Below, piece after piece: positions 12,122-22,413 of a stretch of 64,000 nucleotides of DNA. The stretch is from Canna indica (Eukaryota > Streptophyta > Magnoliopsida > Zingiberales > Cannaceae): positions 37,719,501-37,783,500 of the forward strand of contig CP136898.1 in the NCBI GenBank assembly GCA_034359265.1, written 5' to 3'. The translations under genes were made by a program, and so were the position numbers. How positions within the stretch are numbered: position 1 is the first letter of the stretch; each line of letters starts with the position of its first letter. The notes under the pieces are model-generated. The model was not told where the DNA came from and did not search any database. It saw only the letters and a list, made by a program, of their open reading frames with translations.

Positions 12122-13390
12122 GTGACTCTTGCGTGCAATGTTTCCGTCGCCCCTAGCGATCGGTCTTCTGCTCCGGCTAATCTCCGGCTATCTTCCCTCG
12201 GTGGATTCTCGATTCTTATCTCTCTCGTCTGCCTAAGTCGCTGCCAATACACCATGAATAATCCAGATCTTACTCGACCATTTTCATCGGCGATCAGAAC
12301 GCAGCAACTGAAAGACGAAGAGTTCACACTCGATCTAGACTCCGGCAATCAAAAACAAAATGAGGAAGCTCCTTCATGCTGTGCAATATGACGACTATGG
12401 TTAGACAAAAACCAATCCCTGTCAACAATGCAATTTGTACTATCAGCAATCTGGAACAAGCCTGCGGAATTCCGATGTGAAGAGGTAGCAATTTGTACCT
12501 ACAAATTCTACTTCGGAAATCAAAATCAAATTAAGAAGATACTCCGAAACCAACCCTGGCTTTACAAAAATCAGATATTAGTACTTCAAAGATGGGAACG
12601 AGGGAAAGAAATCGAAGAATATAATTTTCATCTGGTTCCATTTTGGATTCAACTATGGAGCATACCAGGCCAACTCAGAAATACCCAAACTGGTCTACAA
12701 ATCTACTCCTCCGTATGACAGCCAGATTAGGTAGCTCTCTACTCGATCCAAAATCAGCAAGGTTTCATAATAAAAGGACATGTCATCATCAACATCCTCA
12801 ATCCATTACGTAGAGGTATGTTTTTGAAATCCAAAGACTATGGCAAAAATTGGGTGGATTTTCAATATGAGAAACTTCCTATCTATTGCTACTACTGTGG
12901 AATCATTGGGCATACTGAAAAAACTTGCGACAAGCTTATTGACGAGGTGGGAGAGGAACAGTCACCAGAATTCAAATTTGACCCATGGCTTAAAGCAACA
13001 CAAGTTGGAATAATCATCTCCAGTAATGTTTCGGAACTAAGGAAACAAACTGTCAATGCTAAAATTGAAAACTACCGTCAACAAGTAGAGGTCACAACTC
13101 TTCTCTCCTCTTTGGCAATGGACAGAGACCAACATAACAAAGCTGAAAATATCACCAAACAAAAGGGGAGGCAATTAAGTTACCCCGGAAAACACATCTA
13201 CAAAGAGATTGGTTGATTTTGTGAAAGCTCAGAAAAGATCTTTACAACCAAGGAACTCAAATACAATACCCTTCAACGTATCTAAGAAAAGGCCAGCCAA
13301 CGAAGAAATTCTGATTACGAGAAAATGAACTCGCATTATCCAAACTGCAAGGCATCAAACAGAGGTGGAGGTAGCCAACCCAAATCCCCC
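12122..13390 (+). pseudogene. LINE 1 ORF1: DUF4283 plus CCHC zinc knuckle
   Basis: ORF1 proteins of plant L1 elements bind the element RNA and form the RNP. The N-terminal part starts near the ATG at 12256 (NNPDLTRPF). The DUF4283 region follows at about 12428-12718 (LSAIWNKPAEF, NQPWLYKNQILVLQRW, VPFWIQLWSIP). A zinc knuckle of form CX2CX4HX4C (CYYCGIIGHTEKTC) lies near 12888-12930 after FQYEKLPIY. A stop lies before 12428, and two compensating frame changes lie between 12710 and 12830. A run of C near 13387-13397 precedes ORF2. The gene is broken but its domain order is normal. Confidence 0.85.
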
Positions 13391-13395
13391 CCCCC

Positions 13396-14125
13396 CCTTT
13401 CCCAAATGAATACTATTATCAAGGAATAGGGAATCCTTTGACAACTTGCCACTTAAAGAACATTTGTTCTTCGCATTCCCCTGACTACCTTTTCATTTCT
13501 GAAGTTAAGCATGAAGGAAGCCGATACAAAAATCTTTCGAATAAGTGTGGATTTGAAGAACATTTCTTTGTGCCATCAGTCGGAACTGCAGGGGGTTTAC
13601 TACTGGCCTAGAAGCATCATCTACCTATCACTATTATCTCTTTAGGTTCTTTCTACATCCATGCCCACATTGAACACCCCGATGTTTCCTTAGCTTGGCA
13701 ATTCATAGGTCTACATCTTCACTTCAACATATCAACCAGACGAACTCAATTTCAACACCTTCAAGATATTATTCTTTAGAGGACTACACCAATGCTTGTA
13801 GGTGGAGACTTCAATGCTATACTTAGACCTGAAGATTAATATGGTGGCTCAGTGTTCCATTCACAAATGATTGAAGATTTACACCAATTCATTAATGCCT
13901 GCAATCTTCTTGAGTTTCCAACATTAGGACCAGTTTACACTTGGTCTAACAAACGAGCACACCCAAACCACATTGAGAAAGTATTAGATCAATATCTAGC
14001 TACCATTGACTGGCATGATAAATGGAAGGATAGACATGCAATTTATTTGGATGTCCTCAGTAGTGATCATCGGCCTCTTCTTCTCCGGAAGATTGATTTC
14101 ATTCCGAAAAAAGCAAGCTTCAAAT
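13396..14125 (+). pseudogene. LINE 1 ORF2, endonuclease part (5' of the Sirevirus insertion)
   Basis: Exonuclease-endonuclease-phosphatase domain that nicks target DNA for target-primed reverse transcription. Visible in order: GIGNPLTTCHLKNI, PDYLFISEVKH with the catalytic Glu, GTAGGLLLA, FIGLHLHF, GGDFNAI (the GDFN motif), TLGPVYTWSNKR and SSDHRPLLL (the SDH motif). There are stops after LLLA, near 13779 (TAG in DIIL-RTT) and after RPED. The domain ends FIPKKASFK exactly at the Sirevirus insertion and resumes YDKR at 22414. The N-terminal start is weak. Confidence 0.87.
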
Positions 14126-15846
14126 TGTTGGCTTTAGGTTTTCAACCTTAGCCTTAATCTCGGTTTTGATGGTTTTGATGATAACAAATATGGGACTAAT
14201 GATTTCATTGAGAATATCTTTCAGGTTCCATATCGATTAGTGCGCGATGTCCGCGATCGGAGAAATCGAATAAATCGACAAGGATGCTCGTCGGCGCTCG
14301 AGAATCTTCAAGAAAGGGAGTTTAGGTTTAGGGTGTCTAGAAATTAATGTAATCCTCATGATGATGCATAAGAAACCCAAAAATCTATCCCGAACCCTAA
14401 ACCATGAAATTTCGAGATCGCCCTGAAATTCACTAAGACTAGGGAGTTCCTTGGAGGGCTATATGATCCAAACCTTTTCTTGAAATAAAAAATGGCGATA
14501 ATTGTTCCTTGGGTTAAAACTAGATAACGATGTATTTTTTAGGATTTTTTGTAAGCCTTTAGCATATCCTTATTTGACCCGAAAGATTAGGAAATTTCTG
14601 TTTTATACTAGATCCCAAGAACTAGATTTTGATCCATAGGGAGTTTGATTTTTTAAATATTTTTATTGAACTCAAATGGGGTATAATCCTTATATAACAT
14701 TAATGTTTTAAAGTTATCATATTATAAAGTTATTAAGTAGACGTAGTGAAGACGGAAGTAGAAAAACCAAGCAGAACAAAGCTGTCTACCTTGTTCAACC
14801 CAGATTCGGTCGATCGACCGATCGATCAAATGACAACAAAAATTGGCAGAAGCCAATCGGTCGATCAGTCGGTCGACCGAAGCTGGGAAAGAAATCGCGG
14901 AAAGCCTTGAGCAGTCGATCGAATTGAGGATCGCGAGGCTCGCGACAATCGGTCGATCGACCACAGAGTAAAGAGAAGCCGTCAAATAATTGGTCGACCG
15001 ACCATTCGACTGATGCTCTGCAACGGATAGAAAACTATCCGTTGAGCAACCATTTCTTCCGTAGGGTATAAATATACATGTTATAACTTCTTTTAATCTC
15101 TATCTCACACTCTTACAAAAATTATTGAGCCATCAAGAAGAGAGATTTGAGTCTTCCAAAAGAAAGATTGCTTGCACTCAGCTCCCTCTGCGAACACCTT
15201 CTCAAGCGCCAGCTGCTACCTTAACTCGGGAGTTAATTCGAGCTCATTCCCTTGACGAGTTGGAGGTTTCGAGACTTTGAAAAGAGCACGTCTTCTTGGT
15301 TTTATTCTTAGCTCTTTCAATTGTAATTTTTACTGTTATTTTTCCTTGACTTGAGTTTGTAAAAGACCTTGTGATAGGTCTTGGTGGGTAAGTGGTTACC
15401 TTGCAAGGTGTAAAGCCACTTGTGTGTGTAAACGTAGTGTTTACTAGGATTAGCTTAGTTGTCCCTTAGGATTGAGGTGGAAGAGGACTCTCGATAAGAA
15501 GGCGGTAACTTTCGGGTGTGGAAGTGCCTTAGGTCGAGAGTGCGTCTCTTCGGTGAAAAGTCCTCGTGTATAAGGGAAATGTAAAGTAATCTAGTAAAAC
15601 TAGTTTGGAAATCCTAAACGGGGTGCTTAGGTAGTGGAGTAGGCATTGGGGCCGAACCACTATAAAATTCTTGTGTTTGCATTATTACATTTGATTGTGC
15701 GAAATTGTTTTTATCTTGCTTCCGAATTTAATCGCATAATTGAAACGTGCCTAACCATTCTAAGTAAACGATTAAATTGAAACTTAGGCGAATAAATTAC
15801 TAAACACACTATTCACCCCCCCTCTAGTGTCGCTATTTTTCCAACA
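14126..15846 (+). repeat. 5' LTR of the Sirevirus
   Basis: Begins TGTTGGCTTTAGG and ends TTTTTCCAACA. The U3 part contains a cluster of GGTCGACC/GATCGACC palindromes (about 14805-15010). A TATA box TATAAATA lies at 15067-15074, and the transcribed part has the AACCACTATAAA block and a C-rich tract near 15810. Its 3' two thirds are nearly identical to the 3' LTR, while its first 600 bp differ much more. Confidence 0.93.
15067..15074 (+). promoter_or_regulatory. TATA box of the Sirevirus 5' LTR
   Basis: TATAAATA in GGGTATAAATATAC. The same box is at the equivalent place in the other LTR copies (10211-10218, 21635-21642, 40346-40353). It separates the palindrome-rich U3 from the conserved downstream part, so transcription probably starts about 30 bp downstream. 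The position is inferred by analogy with plant core promoters. Confidence 0.7.
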
Positions 15847-15848
15847 AT

Positions 15849-15860
15849 TGGTATCAGAGC
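15849..15860 (+). other. Primer-binding site of the Sirevirus (Met-tRNA)
   Basis: TGGTATCAGAGC follows the 5' LTR after the dinucleotide AT. It is the standard match to the 3' end of plant initiator Met tRNA used to prime minus-strand synthesis in Copia elements. Confidence 0.92.
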
Positions 15861-15913
15861 GGATCGTAGATTGTGATTTCACCTTCCCTTCTATAATTCG
15901 TCTCGATCTTGAA

Positions 15914-16843
15914 ATGGCTCTAGAGTCAGTAGCATCTATACCCCCTAGGTTCGATGACTTAAACTTTGGTCTTTGGAAACATAGGATGTACAATTATTTA
16001 AAGACTAAAGGTTTTGGAGTCTTTAACATGTTACATTGGGAATTCATTGAACTTAAGGTTGACATGCATGCTTGGAGTGAATTAGATAAGAAAATATTTA
16101 AATATAATGGAGATGCCATGAATTGTATTCTTTGCACATTACCACATGGCATCCTAGATAAAGTTATGCACTGCTCCTCGGCTTATGACTTATGGGCCAC
16201 TTTAAATGTTTTATATGATTATGCTAAAACCGAAGAGATTGACACTTTTAATGAAGGTGGTGATGACAATGGTCACTCACCTATTACTAATCTTGGTTTT
16301 GATGCCCATAGCTCTTCTAGTCAAAGAAGTAGCTCTAAGAGCCGAAAAAGGAAGGTAGTGTGTCATGCATGCAAGGAAAAAGAGCATGTGAAGAAGAATT
16401 GCCCTACCATGAAGAACAAAGCAAGGAAGAGGTCAAGTGCTTCCAACTCCACATCTTACTCAAGTGAAGCATCCTCTTTTCATGACCATAAAGCCAATTC
16501 TAAAGTTTGCCTCATGGATGCTAATGATGAGGTACACTCTTCTCCTTCTAATCATGCTAATAATAATGCTAGCTCTACTAGTTCTCTTGACATATCAAAT
16601 AATGAGTTAGTAGATGAATACAAGAAAATATATGCCTTGCTTGTTAAAAAGGATAATGAGAATAAAAGATTGAAAGAAGATAATATAAGGCTTAACTCTA
16701 ATGTGGATGAATTAAAACTAGAAAATGAGAAAATGAAATCTTGTTCTTTCGATTTCTCCCATGATAGGTTAAAACTTGAGCTTAAAGACATAAAGCTTAA
16801 GAATGAAAGTTTGAAACTTGAGAATTCAAAAATTATAAGATAA
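15914..16843 (+). CDS. Sirevirus gag fragment with zinc knuckle
   Basis: An open frame from ATG 15914 to TAA 16841-16843. The N-terminal region (SIPPRFDDLNFGLWKHRMYNY, then AYDLWATLNVLY) is the Copia gag/UBN2-type capsid domain. After VLYDYAKTEEID the usual C-terminal capsid part is missing, which suggests an in-frame deletion of roughly 60-100 residues. A CX2CX4HX4C knuckle (CHACKEKEHVKKNC) lies near residue 155, followed by a Ser-rich stretch and a Lys/Glu/Leu-rich coiled-coil-like tail. The frame stays open despite the deletion, so a shortened RNA-binding protein could in principle be made. A further gag-type segment lies downstream in another frame. The TSS and expression are unknown. Confidence 0.85.
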   Translation: MALESVASIPPRFDDLNFGLWKHRMYNYLKTKGFGVFNMLHWEFIELKVDMHAWSELDKKIFKYNGDAMNCILCTLPHGILDKVMHCSSAYDLWATLNVLYDYAKTEEIDTFNEGGDDNGHSPITNLGFDAHSSSSQRSSSKSRKRKVVCHACKEKEHVKKNCPTMKNKARKRSSASNSTSYSSEASSFHDHKANSKVCLMDANDEVHSSPSNHANNNASSTSSLDISNNELVDEYKKIYALLVKKDNENKRLKEDNIRLNSNVDELKLENEKMKSCSFDFSHDRLKLELKDIKLKNESLKLENSKIIR

Positions 16844-16910
16844 AACAACAATTTGAAATCTCAATCTAAAGTCTTATATCAATCTCTTGATTTATTAAAA
16901 AAAGGAGGTT

Positions 16911-17399
16911 GTGTCATTAAATAAAAAAGTAAATGAATTGAAAAACGTTTCATTTCCTAAGAACACTAAAATAAAGAATGCCAATGCTCATAATCATTCT
17001 TATGTTAGGCATTCCACATTTAAACCTCATGTTCAAAATAAAAATATTTCATCTAAGAATGCCCATGCTCATCATGCCTCTCATTCTACCATTATACCTC
17101 ATAATTATAAGAAGATGAATGAGGTTTCTAAGAATGCTCATACTCATCATGTTTCACATAATAAGCATTCTAAAAATAAATCTCATGTCCATGTTAAAAA
17201 TGAAAAGAAAAAGTTTCATGGACATTGTTTTTGTTGTGGTGTTTATGGCCACACAATTCATGATTGTGCATTTAAAAAGAATCCAAGTGTTGCTAAGACA
17301 CTTTGGATACCTAGGCCAACTAACCCCCAAGGACCCAAAGCCATTTGGGTACCAAAAATTTCTTATTCTATTGTAGGGAAAGCTACCACACATGGTTGA
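16911..17399 (+). pseudogene. Second Sirevirus gag segment with zinc knuckle
   Basis: Continues the gag coding after a frame change near 16845-16915. It is His/Asn/Lys-rich with three imperfect repeats of NAHAHH or NAHTHH type. It ends with a second CX2CX4HX4C knuckle (CFCCGVYGHTIHDC, about 17229-17270) and the motif PTNPQGPKAIWVPK, typical of the Sirevirus gag-pol junction. In intact Sireviruses protease and integrase follow; here coding stops at the TGA at 17397-17399. It has no clear own start, so it is called part of a broken gag. Confidence 0.8.
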
Positions 17400-20340
17400 A
17401 GAAATGATGTGTTGAAGTTGACCATGAAATTGAATGATGAATCCTCCCTTGGTTGCAACTTCAAGTCATCTTGATGCCTTAGTAAGGTTGGCATAAAAAA
17501 GTCTTTGGTATCATCTCCTATACCCTCTTGTTTACATTATAGTTGGAGTTTTATATATGTTTAATTTGAGTTGTTTTTCCCGCTCTTGCAAAAGAGTTCT
17601 TTTGAAAATATTTTTAATTTTGATTCCCTGGTATCTTCAGAGACCCCGGTGGCCTATAATGGGCCTAAGCGACCTTGCGATTCTAAATCGTAGGCACATT
17701 GTGGCCTTTCGGTTTTCAATCAATAGGAAGGGTTGGAGATCATATTTTTCATTTAGTATTCTTGTGATCTCTTAAAATTCGTTTTGATATCACTCGATTT
17801 TATTTTAAAACGAATTTGAAGCTATTTAGCAAAGTAGATTTAGATATCGATAATTGATCCATCTCTTTGCTACTTAGTTCGATAACTTGCTATCCTACAT
17901 TTGGTATCCTAATATTGCTTGCAAGTTATGATAAAAATAGAAGGCTAATTAGGAAGAAAAAGATTAGTTTGGCTAAGTTTTCAAGTATAAGGTATAACTT
18001 TGATAAATTCAAAATCTTAGTGTTATACCTCAATGTCTAGGCTTAAACTATGTCTCTATACTCATGATGGTAATTACATGTAAGATCCTTGATTTCTCAT
18101 GAGTAGGTAGAATCTTAGTACTTAGACAAATTTCATTGAATGAAACTTGCTCTAGGTTGATACTAGAGATCTTATCATTAAGTCCAAACTAGTTAAACAT
18201 AGGTAGAGATCTTATTCTTCAAATGTTTCACATCCTAAGATCTCCTTAGATTTATTTTGATATCATGATATCCTCATTGAAATGAATCTTTTCTATCTAG
18301 CATAGGTTAAATTTTTAATGAAACTTTGTATTGAACCTTTGCTATTTAGTATGTTAGCTTGCTAGTAGTCTTAATTTCATTGTCTTCTAATGAAGTCCAC
18401 TTTCAAGTTGTGAATGTAATTGGTAAGCTATGCTATCTAGAAGAAAATAAAAAAGGATATGAAAAGTTGGGCAAATTTTCAAGAAAAATGTATGAATTTA
18501 ATTTTTGCAAAAATCTTAGTAAAATAATTGAATTTTTCATGCTTAAATGATTTCTCTATGCTCATGATTGATTATGCATGATAAATATTTGAATTTTCAT
18601 GAGTAAGAAAAAATTTGGATAACTTAGGCAATTTCATGATATCCTAATTGAATGAAACTTGCTCTAGGTTAAAATTTCTTATTAGAGACCTCATTGAGTA
18701 AACACCAAATGAACATGTTTAGATACACATATAACATAAATCTAGATATTTAAAACTTGAAAATTCATATCTAGATGATTAAATACAATTGGTATCACAA
18801 TATCTCAATTTAGAGGACTTAAGGTTGAGAAGTTTGACCCAAGTCAACAAATCGACTTGGAAAATTTATTTTAAGTCCACAACTTAATAAACATGTTTAT
18901 GAATAGGTATGACATGTTTCCATGCACTTAGACTGGAAAATTCATATGGATATGGATAAAATGACAATAGAGGTTAATTCATGATTACCTCTTTTGAACC
19001 TAGTTGACCCAAGTCAATAAGTTGACTTAAAGGTCTCATTCTCAATCCATATTTGTGGAACATGTTTAGATTTACTCATGTTAGGTATCCATAGGTTTAA
19101 ATTTGAAAAATCATGAGCAAATATTAAGATTCAAACTTAGCAAGTTTCATAAAAATTAGTTAGTTTTGAATGAAACCATGTTAGGTTGATATCTTGACTT
19201 AAGGACTTAATTTTCATTTCAAACTTGACATATACTCTTTACATGACCATCATGTGGTGTCATGAAAGTTTGAATGAAAATTGAAGAAGTTTTAAGAATA
19301 ACTGAAAATTTCAAAAATACAATTTCAAACTACAGTTGGTGTTAAATTCAGTTATTTCTAGAAAATTATAGAAAAATTATTTTTAGATGATTCTTGAAAC
19401 CACACATTCACTAAAAAATATAGTTTTATAAGTAAAAATTTCAAAAAGTTTTATCAAGAATCAAATTTAAAATAAATTTTTGAAGTTGGATTTCGAAAAC
19501 TCAAAGTATCACTTATTTGAAATATCAATCTTTCCGATACTTTGATCCTTCTTCAAAAACTTCAATAAAAACTCATATACACCATTTGGATTCTATTTCT
19601 AATACCATTCACACAATTTCTTGAGTAAAATCATTTGTAGAAATGATTTTGTTATTTTGGATGATAGCTAGGATCCATTTGTTTATTTGAAAATATTGGA
19701 TGAAAAATGAACTTAGAAAATTCATCTTGAGTTCAATCTTGATACATGCATTTCAAATGACCATTCAATATATGGTATCAAAATTTTCATCAAAAAAAGT
19801 GTTTTCAAAAATTTATTAATATGAGTTTGCTTAGATCTAAAAGTTTGATTTTGTGAAAACTAGAAGTATAGGTTCACTTAAGTCAACAAAGTACCTTAAA
19901 AATCTCATCTTAAGCCCAAACTTAATTCATAGACTTTTATCATCTCATGTTTGATGTCTAGATGCCTAAATATGTGAAAACATGAGTAGATAGCAAAACT
20001 TGAGACTTAGCAATTTCATAGTTTTCATGTTTACTTCAAATGAAAATGTGCTAAGTTTATATTTGAATCAAATGATTTCATTTTCATTTCAAACTTGATA
20101 TACATGATTTAACTGACTATATCTATGTATTTTGAAAGTTTGAATGAAATCTCAAAATGCCATATGAGAATGTACATGATTTAGTCTTGTATTGTATATA
20201 TCAATTTCTTTTATGTATAAATTAAGTTTCATGATAAACATGTGTTTTCCATCCATTTGGTTGAAATTTTCATGTTTCATGAAAAATCTTTAGAGTCTCA
20301 ACTTCATGAAAAATACTTGTGTTTCATCCCTTTAACTAGA
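17400..20340 (+). repeat. Non-coding Sirevirus interior with degenerate long-period repeats
   Basis: This 2.9-kb stretch sits where pol and an env-like ORF would be. I see no integrase, RT or RNase H motif in any frame. It is AT-rich and contains diverged repeats: a block with TTCATTGAATGAAACTTG/CTAGGTT near 18140, 18645, 19165 and 20030, a block with GACCCAAGTCAA near 18836 and 19008, and TTCATTTCAAACTTGA near 19213 and 20085. The sequence appears to have expanded by duplication after pol was lost, or to be foreign filler. Confidence 0.6.
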
Positions 20341-20370
20341 TAGACATTTATTGCCCTTTTTGATTGATGT

Positions 20371-20635
20371 CAAAAGGGGGAGAAGAGTATAAGAAAAAGG
20401 GGGAGAAATGTATAGGTAAATAGAGAGAAAATATAGGTCAAAAAGGGGGAGAAAACCATGGAGTAAAGTATAAGAAAAGTGATGGAAAAGAATAGAAAAT
20501 CCATGCATATAGATAGGGGGAGTTTATTTCGTAGATATGCATGTTGATAGGGGGAGAAATCCCTTAGTTGATATCCTATATTATTTAATGATATATTTTC
20601 TTATGGATATTTGTCATCATCAAAAAGGGGGAGAT
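20371..20635 (+). other. Polypurine tract and multiple PPT-like repeats of the Sirevirus
   Basis: The functional tract AAAAAGGGGGAGAT at 20622-20635 directly precedes the 3' LTR. Upstream copies with GGGGGAG lie at about 20371-20383, 20393-20406, 20441-20452, 20515-20522 and 20549-20556. Repeated PPT-like motifs upstream of the 3' LTR are a described feature of Sireviruses and support the assignment despite the missing pol. Confidence 0.85.
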
Positions 20636-22413
20636 TGTTGGCTTTAGGTTTTCAACCTTAGCCTTAATCTTGGTTTTGATGGTTTTGATGATAACAAACA
20701 TGGGACTAATGATTTTATTGAGAATATCTTTCAGGTTCCATATTGGTTAGTGCGCGACATCTGCGATCGGAGAAATCGGATAAATCGACAAGGATGCTCG
20801 TCGGCGCACGGGAATCTTCAAGAAAGGGAGTTTAGGTTTAGGGTGTCTAGAAATTAATGTAATCCTCATGATGATGCATAAAAAACCCAAAAATCTATCC
20901 TGAACCCCAAATCATGAAATTCCGAGACCGCCCTGAAATTCACTAAGACTAGGGAGCTCCTTGGAGGGCTATATGATCCAAACCTTTTCTTGAAATAAAA
21001 ATGCGGTAATTGTTCCTTGGGTCAAAACTAGATAACGAGGTATTTTTTGGAAGCCTTTAGCATATCCTTATTTGACCCGAAAGATTAGGAAATTTCCGTT
21101 TTATACTAGATCCCAAGAACTAGATTTTGATCCTTAGGGATTTTAATTTTTTAGATATTTTTATTGAACTCAAATGGGGTATAATCCTTATATAATATTT
21201 ATGTTTTAAAGTTATCATGTTTTAAAGTTATCATGTTATAAAGTTATCATGTTATAAAGTTATTTAACTTAAAATTAATAAATATTATATAAGTAGACGT
21301 AGTGAAGATGAAAACAGAAAAACCAAGCACAACAAAGCTGTCTGCCTTGTTCAACCCAGATTCGGTCGACCGACCGATCGATCAAATGACAACAAAAATT
21401 GGCAGAAGCCAATCGGTCGATCAGTCGGTCGACCGAAGCTGGGAAAGAAATCGCGGAAAGCCTTGAGCAGTCGATCGACCGGTCGATCGAATTGAGGATC
21501 GCGAGGCTCGCGACAATCGGTCGATCGACCACAGAGTAAAGAGAAGCCGTCAAATAATTGGTCGACCGACCATTCGACTGATGCTCTGCAACGGATAGAA
21601 AACTATCCGTTGAGCAACCATTTCTTCCGTAGGGTATAAATATACCTGTTATAACTTCTTTTAATCTCTATCTCACACTCTTACAAAAATTATTGAGCCA
21701 TCAAGAAGAGAGATTTGAGTCTTCCAAAAGAAAGATTGCTTGCACTCAGCTCCCTCTGCGAACACCTTCTCAAGCGCCAGCTGCTACCTCAACTCGGGAG
21801 TTAATTCGAGCTCATTCCCTTGACGAGTTGGAGGTTTCGAGACTTTGAAAAGAGCACGTCTTCTTGGTTTTATTCTTAGCTCTTTCAATTGTAATTTTTA
21901 CTGTTATTTTTCCTTGACTTGAGTTTGTAAAAGACCTTGTGATAGGTCTTGGTGGGTAAGTGGTTACCTTGCAAGGTGTAAAGCCACTTGTGTGTGTAAA
22001 CGTAGTGTTTACTAGGATTAGCTTAGTTGTCCCTTAGGATTGAGGTGGAAGAGGACTCTCGATAAGAAGGCGGTAACTTTCGGGTGTGGAAGTGCCTTAG
22101 GTCGAGAGTGCGTCTCTTCGGTGAAAAGTCCTCGTGTATAAGGGAAATGTAAAGTAATCTAGTAAAACTAGTTTGGAAATCCTAAACGGGGTGCTTAGGT
22201 AGTGGAGTAGGCATTGGGGCCGAACCACTATAAAATTCTTGTGTTTGCATTATTACATTTGATTGTGCGAAATTGTTTTTATCTTGCTTCCGAATTTAAT
22301 CGCATAATTGAAACGTGCCTAACCATTCTAAGTAAACGATTAAATTGAAACTTAGGCGAATAAATTACTAAACATACTATTCACCCCCCTCTAGTGTTGC
22401 CATTTTGCGAACA
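20636..22413 (+). repeat. 3' LTR of the Sirevirus
   Basis: Starts TGTTGGCTTTAGG and ends TTTTGCGAACA. TATA box at 21635-21642. Compared with the 5' LTR it has a 12-bp insertion in the palindrome cluster (near 21478) and extra copies of a GTTATCATGTT-type repeat near 21210-21260. From about 21560 to 22360 only two or three differences from the 5' LTR were seen. Confidence 0.93.

Larger units (their letters stand above)
14126..22413 (+). mobile_element. Non-autonomous Sirevirus-type Ty1/Copia element (gag only)
   Basis: Complete LTR-internal-LTR structure with target duplication CAAAT at 14121-14125 and 22414-22418. LTRs are 14126-15846 and 20636-22413. The primer-binding site TGGTATCAGAGC, complementary to initiator Met tRNA, starts two bases after the 5' LTR, and a polypurine tract abuts the 3' LTR. 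Several AAAGGGGGAGA-like repeats lie upstream of that tract, a known hallmark of Sireviruses. The only coding traces are two gag segments. Protease, integrase, RT and RNase H are absent from the 4.8-kb interior, so movement would have needed proteins from an intact relative. It splits LINE 1 ORF2. Confidence 0.93.

Noticed and set aside
14722..14985. ORF on the minus strand, with twins at 21275-21553 and 39998-40285
   Set aside because: Falls in the palindrome-rich U3 of Sirevirus LTRs. The repeated DRSID/RSTxxS peptides come from GTCGAC repeats, not from a protein.
16552..16851. Minus-strand Ser/Phe/Leu-rich ORF in the Sirevirus
   Set aside because: It is the complement of the Lys/Glu/Leu-rich gag tail and shows no independent evidence.
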